Source: Pseudomonas sp. P8_229
Lineage (GTDB): Bacteria; Pseudomonadota; Gammaproteobacteria; Pseudomonadales; Pseudomonadaceae
DNA: 64,000 nucleotides
Reading direction: 5' to 3'
Assembly: GCF_034008635.1 (NCBI RefSeq)
Contig: NZ_CP125378.1
Coordinates: 1,788,001 to 1,852,000 of the forward strand
Positions 55,301 to 61,773 of this stretch are shown here, piece after piece. Positions within the stretch are counted from its first letter, which is position 1. The number at the start of each line of letters is the position of its first letter. The notes beneath the pieces are model-generated. The model made no database searches. It worked only from the letters and a program-made list of their open reading frames with translations, and had not been told where the DNA came from. The position numbers and the translations under genes are program-made.

Positions 55301-57399
55301 ACACTGTGATGTCGACATTGAGCTATTTCCTGGGCACCAACCTGGAAAATCTCACACTGCTGGGTACCGCAAACATCAACGGCACAGGCAATGAGCGAAA
55401 CAATGTCATCACCGGCAACAGCGGTGACAATATCCTCGACGGCGGCACCGGTATCGACCGCATGATCGGTGGCACCGGCAACGACACCTATATCGTCGAC
55501 AACTCGGGCGACGTGATCGTCGAAACCAGCACCCTCGCCAACGAAATCGACACCGTGCGCTCCTCGGTCAACTGGGTGCTGGGCGCCAATCTGGAAAACC
55601 TCACGCTGACCGGCACCGGCAACCTCGCCGGTTACGGCAACGCCCTCGATAACGTGATCATCGGCAACGATGGCAACAACGAACTCAGCGGCCAGGGGGG
55701 GCTCGACACCCTGATCGGCGGCAAGGGCAACGACGCCTACCTGGTCGATCAAATCGGTGAGCTGGCGCTGGTCAAGGAATTGGCCAACGAGGGCACCGAC
55801 ACCATTTACATCACCTACACTTCCACGGCGCAGACCAACACGGTCGACCTGAGCACCAGCAACCTGCTGAACTTCGAGAACGTCACCCTGCTCGGCGCCG
55901 GTCAGTTCAACGTAATCGGCAACGCCTCCAACAACACCCTTACCGGCAACAGCGGCGACAATGTCCTCGACGGTGGTGCCGGTATCGACCGCATGATCGG
56001 CGGAGCCGGCAACGACACCTACATCGTCGACAACTCGGGCGACGTGATCGTCGAAACCAGCACCCTCGCCAGCGAAATCGACACCGTGCGTTCTTCGATC
56101 AACTGGGTACTGGGCGCCAACCTGGAAAACCTCACGCTGACCGGCACCGGCAATATCGCCGGTTATGGCAACGCCCTGGACAACGTGATCATCGGTAACG
56201 ATGGCAACAACGAACTCAGCGGCCAGGGGGGGCTCGACACCCTGATCGGCGGTAAGGGCGACGACGCCTACCTGGTCGATCAAATCGGTGAGCTGGCGCT
56301 GGTCAAGGAACTGGCCAACGAGGGTACCGACACCCTTTATGTCACCTACGCTGCCACGGCGCAGACCAACACCGTCGACCTGAGCACCAGCAACCTGCAG
56401 AACTTCGAGAACGTCACCCTGCTCGGCGCCGGCCAGTTCAATATCATCGGCAACGACCTGAACAACACCCTGCTGGGCAACGCCGACGCCAACACCCTCA
56501 ACGGTGGTGCCGGCGACGACTTGCTTGATGGTCGTGCAGGCGCCGACACCCTGATCGGTGGCACCGGCAACGACACCTACATCGTCGACAACTCGAGTGA
56601 CGTGATCGTCGAAACCAGTACCCTCGCCAACGAAATCGACACCGTGCGCTCCTCGGTCAACTGGGTGCTGGGCGCCAATCTGGAAAACCTCACGCTGACC
56701 GGCACCGGCAACCTCGCCGGTTACGGCAACGCCCTCGATAACGTGATCATCGGCAACGATGGCAACAACGAACTCAGCGGCCAGGGGGGGCTCGACACCC
56801 TGATCGGCGGCAAGGGCAACGACGCCTACCTGGTCGATCAAATCGGTGAGCTGGCGCTGGTCAAGGAATTGGCCAACGAGGGCACCGACACCATTTACAT
56901 CACCTACACTTCCACGGCGCAGACCAACACGGTCGACCTGAGCACCAGCAACCTGCTGAACTTCGAGAACGTCACCCTGCTCGGCGCCGGTCAGTTCAAT
57001 CTCATTGGCAATGCGTCCAACAACACACTGATTGGCAACAGCAGCAACAACACTCTGGATGGCGGTCTCGGTACGGACACTTTTACGGGCGGAGCAGGCG
57101 CGGACATTTTCAGGTTCAGCGCCCTCAATGATATGGGCAAAGATTCCAGCCGCGATGTCATTACCGACTTCAACAGCCTGCAAGGCGACAAAATCGACTT
57201 GAAACTCATCGACGCGAACTTGCTTCAGAATGGTCTCAATGGTTTTACATTCATTGGTTCGAATGAGTTTTCGGGAGCCGGGCAGTTGCGCTTCGTTGAT
57301 CACGTTCTGTCAGGGAATGTCAGCGGCAACAGCGGGGCCGATTTTGAAATTCAACTGGTTGGCGTCAACAGCTTCAGCGCCAATGATTTGTTGGCCTGA
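52366..57399 (+). CDS. Giant M10 (serralysin-type) metalloprotease with tandem RTX repeats
   Basis: A 1677-residue protein. Residues 1-290 are an M10B peptidase domain: the zinc site HEIGHALGLKH near residue 161 and the Met-turn VMSYNSNYS about 30 residues later. There is no Sec signal. Residues about 320-1560 are RTX calcium-binding units (GGAGNDTYYVD, GGKGDDAYLVD and similar) arranged as A-B higher-order repeats. The end (GADIFRFSALNDMG ... DVITDFNSLQGDKIDL ... FSANDLLA) matches the C-terminal secretion region of type I-secreted proteases. It should be exported by an ABC/HlyD/TolC machine and fold on binding calcium outside. Serralysins such as AprA are about 470-480 residues, so this is over three times larger. 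No secretion genes or inhibitor gene lie in the window. AGGAA precedes the ATG. Confidence 0.93.
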   Translation: MPTPITFSFAFPASLTGSAVVDSLIAGKYWLGSTWPLGGTTSLSYSFMAPGTSYFATNYSPKNEYNALYELTSAQKTAITSALGAWSAVANLTFTLTSDNINNVGDLRFGGYRLMDNKTAAWAYFPDNLPAAGDVWVGTETSDPNPGKGTYDYMTFVHEIGHALGLKHPFDTSATNKTLLDPSLDDVHFTVMSYNSNYSYQPTTPMVLDIIAMQSLYGANMLWQTGDNSYKWDANQSVFETIWDAGGNDTIDGSNQLTFVDINLNEGTYSTIGKAFTDLNNNTQINDGLAIAFGAKIENAIGSVFNDTLTGNALNNVLNGIEGADTMDGGAGNDTYYVDNIGDVVIERGTSASEIDLVNAAISYTLGANVENLTLLYGGNINATGNELNNTLTGNSGDNILDGGAGIDRMIGGAGNDTYIVDNSGDVIVETSTLASEIDTVRSSINWVLGANLENLTLTGTGNIAGYGNALDNVIIGNDGNNELSGQGGLDTLIGGKGDDAYLVDQIGELALVKELANEGTDTLYVTYAATAQTNTVDLSTSNLQNFENVTLLGAGQFNIIGNDLNNTLLGNADANTLNGGAGDDLLDGRAGADTLIGGTGNDTYIVDNSSDVIVETSTLANEIDTVRSSVNWVLGANLENLTLTGTGNLAGYGNALDNVIIGNDGNNELSGQGGLDTLIGGKGNDAYLVDQIGELALVKELANEGTDTIYITYTSTAQTNTVDLSTSNLLNFENVTLLGAGQFNVIGNASNNTLTGNSGDNILDGGAGIDRMIGGAGNDTYIVDNSGDVIVETSTLASEIDTVRSSINWVLGANLENLTLTGTGNIAGYGNALDNVIIGNDGNNELSGQGGLDTLIGGKGDDAYLVDQIGELALVKELANEGTDTLYVTYAATAQTNTVDLSTSNLQNFENVTLLGAGQFNIIGNDLNNTLLGNADANTLNGGAGADTMKGGAGNDTYYVDNAGDVIVETSASLDEIDTVMSTLSYFLGTNLENLTLLGTANINGTGNERNNVITGNSGDNILDGGTGIDRMIGGTGNDTYIVDNSGDVIVETSTLANEIDTVRSSVNWVLGANLENLTLTGTGNLAGYGNALDNVIIGNDGNNELSGQGGLDTLIGGKGNDAYLVDQIGELALVKELANEGTDTIYITYTSTAQTNTVDLSTSNLLNFENVTLLGAGQFNVIGNASNNTLTGNSGDNVLDGGAGIDRMIGGAGNDTYIVDNSGDVIVETSTLASEIDTVRSSINWVLGANLENLTLTGTGNIAGYGNALDNVIIGNDGNNELSGQGGLDTLIGGKGDDAYLVDQIGELALVKELANEGTDTLYVTYAATAQTNTVDLSTSNLQNFENVTLLGAGQFNIIGNDLNNTLLGNADANTLNGGAGDDLLDGRAGADTLIGGTGNDTYIVDNSSDVIVETSTLANEIDTVRSSVNWVLGANLENLTLTGTGNLAGYGNALDNVIIGNDGNNELSGQGGLDTLIGGKGNDAYLVDQIGELALVKELANEGTDTIYITYTSTAQTNTVDLSTSNLLNFENVTLLGAGQFNLIGNASNNTLIGNSSNNTLDGGLGTDTFTGGAGADIFRFSALNDMGKDSSRDVITDFNSLQGDKIDLKLIDANLLQNGLNGFTFIGSNEFSGAGQLRFVDHVLSGNVSGNSGADFEIQLVGVNSFSANDLLA
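53542..54630 (+). repeat. RTX higher-order repeat copy 1 (A1-B1)
   Basis: A 1089-bp unit (363 codons): A1 at 53542-54115, then a short DDLLDGRAGADTLIG linker and B1 to 54630. A and B are similar to each other in protein but differ at many third positions. A1 shows no difference from A2 over the stretches I compared. Confidence 0.85.
54631..55204 (+). repeat. RTX repeat copy A2
   Basis: 574 bp that match A1 without any difference I could find by eye. It is followed not by the usual linker but by a divergent unit (55205-55464, protein GGAGADTMKGGAGNDTYY and onward) that resembles the very first RTX unit of the protein. Confidence 0.85.
55465..55941 (+). repeat. RTX repeat copy B2
   Basis: Matches B1 closely (same GSVNWVLGAN-type codons); differences include GACAACTCGGGCGAC where B1 has GACAACTCGAGTGAC. 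Confidence 0.8.
55942..56990 (+). repeat. RTX higher-order repeat copy 3 (A3-B3)
   Basis: Matches A1-B1 again over about 1.05 kb, exactly 2400 bp downstream. Only scattered differences were seen (for example ATGTCCTC for ATATCCTC and CGGTAAC for CGGCAAC). The match breaks off near 56998, where unique C-terminal sequence begins. Confidence 0.85.
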
Positions 57400-57428
57400 C
57401 GGAAAAGCGGACTTGCGAAGAAATAGAT

Positions 57429-57464
57429 AAAAAACGCCCCGACTGGCTCGGGGCGTTTTTTTGT
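57429..57464. terminator. Bidirectional terminator between the protease and LuxR genes
   Basis: AACGCCCCGA pairs with TCGGGGCGTT around CTGGC, flanked by A-rich and T-rich runs. It serves the protease (plus) and the MalT-like regulator (minus). Confidence 0.88.
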
Positions 57465-57477
57465 CGATGCTTTATGC

Positions 57478-60210
57478 CTAGCTCAGGACTCCGAGGGCCT
57501 TGGCCCGGGCCACGGCTTGAGTACGCCGCTCAACGCCCAGCTTGCTGTTGATATGGCTGGCATGGGTTTTCACGGTGTGCAGTGAAATGAACAGCTGTTC
57601 GCTAATTTCCTGATTGGAACAGCCCTGGGCAATCAAACGCAGCACCGCCAGCTCTCGGCTGCTGAGTTGTTCGGCTGCGGTGGACTCGACCACTGGCCGA
57701 GTCGCCACCAGCGGAAAATGCGCCAGTAACGGTTGTCCTGCCAGTGCCGGCGAAGCATGCAATTGGCTGCGCAACCAGTCCGGATGTTCTCTGATCAGTG
57801 CGTCAAACGGCTGCATCACGCCACCAGCCGCCGCTTCCAGTGCCTGACTCAAGGCCTTGCGTGCTTCCGGTTCGCGGCCTGTGCCCAGCAACAAGGCGAC
57901 CTTTTGCGCCAGCGCCATTACACACAGCAACTGTCGACCGGTTTGTTGACCGTTTTCCAACAGCACATTCAACCGCCCTTCGGCGAGCATCGGCTGCCCT
58001 TGAATCACATCGAGCAGCGCTTGCTGCAGTTCGACATGCAATGGCAACTGAGGATGAAATTCCGGTGGCGCCGCTGCACGCTCGCCGGTATAGGTCTGAC
58101 CAAGACGCGCCAGCCAGGCCTCGGCCAGATCGGTACGGCCCTGCATCAGCCACAGTTCGCATTTGACCAGGGTGATCATCGCCAGATAGTAGATCGGTGG
58201 CACATCCCAGATATGCATCAGGCGCTCGGCTTCGGCGAGTTCGGCAAAGGCCTTGGCAAACTCGCCTGAGCTGCCGTCCAGACGAGCGATCACGCAGTGG
58301 CCGATCAACACGCTGATATCACGACAGGCCCGCGCTTCGGCCACACCGCTCAGCAATCGAGTCCGGGCCTGCTGGGGTTGCAGGCGCATGGACAACAGAA
58401 AACCTTCGTACAGCGTCAGCCGCGCACGCACCGCATACAGACGTTGCGGGGACAGTCCACGCAACCGTTCCAGGCCCTGATGCACTTCATCCAGCGCACG
58501 CAGTATCTCGCCACGAGCCTGCAACACCCGCGCCCGGTCATAATGCGCCAAGGCTTCGAACAACGGATTGCCAACCCGCTGCGCCAGCTCGAGGGACTCA
58601 CGGTTCAAACCCCGGGCGCGCCACAGGTCGCCGTCGGCGATTGCCAGATTGGACAGGGTCGACAAGCACATCAGGCGTTGCCCGTAACGTTTCACCGGCA
58701 GGCTTTCCAGCGCTTCGCTGCAATAGCGTTGAGTCAATTCACGATGACCACGCCCACGGGCGATGATCCCGCTGAGCGCCAGCCATTGTGCAAGCATCGA
58801 CTTCTGCGCAGAGGCCGAAGGCGCCGGCAGGAAACGACTCAAATGACTGGCCAGCTCTTCAGCGGCATCCAGCTGACAGGCCAGCCCCAACGCCCAGCTA
58901 TAGAGCACGATCAAGCGCGGCGTACTGATCAGCAGACTGTCGGGCAAGTCCATCTTCCAGCGCAACAACATGCCGACGTTCTGCTCGGCGAGCAGCTGTT
59001 CCTCGGACAGGTTCTGCACCAGATTCGCCGCCACATCCAGATGGCCGGCACGTAACGCCTGTTCGACCGCCTCATCGAGCAGGCCCTGCGCATTGAACCA
59101 GCGGCAGGCACGCAAGTGCAGCGTGGCGGCCGGCACTATCGCGCGAGCGATGGGCCGGCTGCGCAGCAGATCGGAAAACAGATGGTGATAGCGATACCAG
59201 TGCCCGTGCTCGTCCAGCGGCACCAGAAACACTTGATGAGCCAACAGAAACCGCAGGATTTCGCCGCTGTCGTGGGCTTCACGTACCGCGTCGCACAGTT
59301 CGCTGCAAAAGCGCTCCTGAGGGGCGGTGTCGTAGAGAAACGCTTGCACCTCGACAGGCAGGCAATCGATGACTTCTTCGAGCAGGTAGTCGCGAATCAG
59401 CCCTTCCCCGCCGTTCAGCGCTTGCGGCAATGCGGTCTCGTTGCCGGCTTCGGATGCCGCCAGCAACCAGAACCGCAGCCCGGCCACCCAACCTTCGCTG
59501 CGCTGAATGAGGTTTTCCAGAGCCTCACCCCGCAGCGACGTGCTATGCCGATCAAGCAGGGCCAGGGCTTCGTCATGGGTCAGTCGCAGATCCTGCTCGT
59601 GCAGTTCCAGCAGTTGCCGCGACAGGCGCAGACGCGCCAGATGCCAATCCGGGCGCTGACGACTGGTGACCATGACCAGCAAGCCATCGGGCAGATGATT
59701 GAGGAAGAACTGCAGGCAACGGTCGAGTACCGGGCCTTGGGCGAGATGGTAATCGTCGAGCACCAGCAACAGCGGCGCCGTCGGTTGCAGTTGCAGGGCC
59801 AACTCATCGAGCAAGCCGTCGAGCCACTCTTCGAAGGCAAAGGGCTGATGGCGCTGGCGCATTTTCAGCAGGCCAAGCGCGCGACTGCCCAGATCCGGAA
59901 AGTAATCCTGCAGCCCTTCCAGCAACCGCTCGAGAAAGCGCCCCGGATCGTTATCCCGTGGGCTCAATCCCAGCCACAGGCTTTGCCAGTGCGCCGGCAG
60001 GCTCTGACAAAATTCCACCGCCAGCGAACTCTTGCCGAACCCTGCAGGCGCGCAGACCAGCAACAGACGTCCACCGAGCCCGGCGCTCAGGCGTTCACAC
60101 AGACGCGGTCGCAAAACGTAACCGTCGGGCAGTGGCGGGCGAAAAAAACGCCCGTCCAGTGTCGCGACGGCAGCGCTTGCAGGATCCGGAAGCGGGGACA
60201 GATCAGTCAT
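57478..60210 (-). CDS. MalT-like LuxR-family ATP-dependent regulator
   Basis: A 910-residue STAND-type regulator. An N-terminal NTPase has Walker A (CAPAGFGKSSLAVEF) and Walker B (LLLVLDDYH); a central helical TPR-like region spans about 400-830; and the C-terminal LuxR helix-turn-helix is LSSRELAVLRLIAQGCSNQE then HTVKTHASHINSKL. MalT-type proteins bind ATP and an inducer, oligomerise, and activate promoters with short direct repeats. It lies just downstream of the DUF1329 and DUF1302 genes on the same strand, behind a terminator, and probably regulates them. Inducer unknown. Confidence 0.93.
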   Translation of the reverse strand: MTDLSPLPDPASAAVATLDGRFFRPPLPDGYVLRPRLCERLSAGLGGRLLLVCAPAGFGKSSLAVEFCQSLPAHWQSLWLGLSPRDNDPGRFLERLLEGLQDYFPDLGSRALGLLKMRQRHQPFAFEEWLDGLLDELALQLQPTAPLLLVLDDYHLAQGPVLDRCLQFFLNHLPDGLLVMVTSRQRPDWHLARLRLSRQLLELHEQDLRLTHDEALALLDRHSTSLRGEALENLIQRSEGWVAGLRFWLLAASEAGNETALPQALNGGEGLIRDYLLEEVIDCLPVEVQAFLYDTAPQERFCSELCDAVREAHDSGEILRFLLAHQVFLVPLDEHGHWYRYHHLFSDLLRSRPIARAIVPAATLHLRACRWFNAQGLLDEAVEQALRAGHLDVAANLVQNLSEEQLLAEQNVGMLLRWKMDLPDSLLISTPRLIVLYSWALGLACQLDAAEELASHLSRFLPAPSASAQKSMLAQWLALSGIIARGRGHRELTQRYCSEALESLPVKRYGQRLMCLSTLSNLAIADGDLWRARGLNRESLELAQRVGNPLFEALAHYDRARVLQARGEILRALDEVHQGLERLRGLSPQRLYAVRARLTLYEGFLLSMRLQPQQARTRLLSGVAEARACRDISVLIGHCVIARLDGSSGEFAKAFAELAEAERLMHIWDVPPIYYLAMITLVKCELWLMQGRTDLAEAWLARLGQTYTGERAAAPPEFHPQLPLHVELQQALLDVIQGQPMLAEGRLNVLLENGQQTGRQLLCVMALAQKVALLLGTGREPEARKALSQALEAAAGGVMQPFDALIREHPDWLRSQLHASPALAGQPLLAHFPLVATRPVVESTAAEQLSSRELAVLRLIAQGCSNQEISEQLFISLHTVKTHASHINSKLGVERRTQAVARAKALGVLS

Positions 60211-60292
60211 GGCCGGCTCTTGTTTGAATGGCTGTTGGCGGCGTGGCAGATGTCCGCAGACTAGCCTTAAACGGCGTGCATATGAAGTTGTT

Positions 60293-60321
60293 GCTACAAA
60301 TGGCTACAAAATCGCTACGCA
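60293..60321. promoter_or_regulatory. Candidate operator: repeated GCTACAAA boxes
   Basis: GCTACAAA at 60293-60300 and again at 60303-60310 are exactly 10 bases apart; a third partial copy, GCTACGCA, follows at 60314. They lie 80-110 bases upstream of the LuxR regulator start. Same-face direct repeats fit a multimeric activator such as a MalT-like protein, but no binding is shown. Confidence 0.35.
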
Positions 60322-60357
60322 AAAAAAACGCCCCGAACCAGTCGGGGCGTTTTTTCG
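60321..60357. terminator. Terminator between the DUF1329 and LuxR genes
   Basis: AACGCCCCGA pairs with TCGGGGCGTT around ACCAG, with eight A on the left and six T on the right. On the minus strand it ends the DUF1302-DUF1329 transcript 25 bases past the stop codon. The stem is the same as that of the terminator at 57429. Confidence 0.88.
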
Positions 60358-60380
60358 AGGATGCGGCCTCGGGTCAAAGC

Positions 60381-61745
60381 TTAGCGGATACCGTCCTGGC
60401 CCAGGTTGCCCGGCTGGAATTCGCTTTTGGTGGCAGAGAAGCCGAAGTCATACGCCGATTTCTCTTCGTTCTTCATGCCCAGTGCCAGGTAGCGGCCCGA
60501 TTGCAGGTCATACAGGGCTTCCAGCGCGTACCACGGAACCTGCTTGTCGTAGTAGTCCTCGGCATGCGCCTCGGCCACACGCCACAGCTGACCGCGACCG
60601 TCGTAATGGTCGATGACCGCTGCCTGCCAGGTGTCTTCGTCGATGTAGAAGTCACGTTTGGCGTAGATGTGACGCTGACCCGGTTTCAGGGTTGCCACCA
60701 CGTGCCAGACGCGACGCAGCTCGTAGCGGGTCAGGTCCTGGTTGATATGGCCGGCCTTGATGATGTCGGTGTACTTGAGGGTCGGCGAATCGATCTTGTA
60801 GCTGTTGGAGGCAATGTAGATTTCTTTCTTGCCTTCAAGCTTCCAGTCATAGCGATCCGGCGCACCGTTGTACATGTCCAGGTTGTCGGAGGTACGCAAA
60901 CCGTCCGCGGCAGTACCCGGACCGTCATAGGACACTTGCGGTGCCTGGCGCACGCGACGCTGACCGGTCGCGTAGACCCACGCCTTGCGCGGCTCCTTCA
61001 CCTGGTCGAGGGTTTCGTGCACCAGCAGCACGGTACCGGCCAGGCGGGCCGGCGCGGTCACTTTCTGCTTGAAGTAGAACAGGATGTTGCCCGGGTTGGC
61101 CGGATCGTAGTCCTTCATCTTGTCGCGGAACACGAACTGGTCCTGGAAATACACCAGGCTGAACGAGCCGTTGGTTTGCGGGGTCGCCTGGGTCACCAGA
61201 CGGGTCACGCTGCCCCCGCGATAGCGGGTGATGTGGTTCCAGATCACTTCCAGACCGCTTTTCGGAATCGGGAACGGCACAGCCGTGTCGAAGTTTTCCA
61301 GACCGTTGCCGCCAGCGACCAGATTGGTGGTGGTGGCGTTTTTCTTGATGGCGGCGAACACGCCATCCGGCACGGTCGAACCGCGATGGGACGGGTAGAC
61401 CGGCATTTTGAAAGTGTCCGGATAACGCTTGAACATCGCGTACTGGCCCGGAGCGAGCTTGTCCTTGTACTGGTCGACGTTCTGCGCAGTGATGGTGAAC
61501 AGCGGTTTTTCACTGCCAAACGGATCGGACAGGAAGCCCTTGCTGTCGACCGTGCCGGCATTTTTCGGCAGCGGTTTCCAGGCCGGGATCGAGCCGTCGG
61601 CGTTACCGGCCATTTCGGCGCCCATCGGGGTCAGGCTCTTGCCCAGCTTGTCGGCTTCGGCGGCGGGAACGGCCGCCATGACGCTGGTCGCCAGCAACGA
61701 CAATCCCAGAACACCGGCGTGGAACAGACTCTTTGTTATTTTCAT
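60381..61745 (-). CDS. DUF1329 exported protein
   Basis: A 454-residue protein with a signal peptide (FHAGVLGLSLLATSVMA-AVP). The mature region has family features (SPDGSIPAWKP-like NADGSIPAWKPLPKN, TRYELRRVWHVVATLKPG, RHIYAKRDFYIDEDTW). Members have a LolA-like lipid-binding fold and are usually encoded next to a DUF1302 gene. A role in carrying or processing hydrophobic compounds across the periplasm is inferred from this pairing only. It follows the DUF1302 gene by 28 bases. Confidence 0.92.
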   Translation of the reverse strand: MKITKSLFHAGVLGLSLLATSVMAAVPAAEADKLGKSLTPMGAEMAGNADGSIPAWKPLPKNAGTVDSKGFLSDPFGSEKPLFTITAQNVDQYKDKLAPGQYAMFKRYPDTFKMPVYPSHRGSTVPDGVFAAIKKNATTTNLVAGGNGLENFDTAVPFPIPKSGLEVIWNHITRYRGGSVTRLVTQATPQTNGSFSLVYFQDQFVFRDKMKDYDPANPGNILFYFKQKVTAPARLAGTVLLVHETLDQVKEPRKAWVYATGQRRVRQAPQVSYDGPGTAADGLRTSDNLDMYNGAPDRYDWKLEGKKEIYIASNSYKIDSPTLKYTDIIKAGHINQDLTRYELRRVWHVVATLKPGQRHIYAKRDFYIDEDTWQAAVIDHYDGRGQLWRVAEAHAEDYYDKQVPWYALEALYDLQSGRYLALGMKNEEKSAYDFGFSATKSEFQPGNLGQDGIR

Positions 61746-61773
61746 ATGTATGTTCGTCCTGAAAAAACTCTGC

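Noticed and set aside
53542..57000. CRISPR-like or satellite repeat array
   Set aside because: The repeats are hundreds of bases long, in frame, and encode RTX calcium-binding motifs. They are not short repeats with unique spacers.
53230..57303. A 1357-codon open frame antisense to the RTX protease
   Set aside because: It is open because the sense repeats use a biased codon set, so one stop-free antisense unit is copied many times. It has no start signal and its protein (repeated VDQVGVVALAADQGVE) resembles no family.
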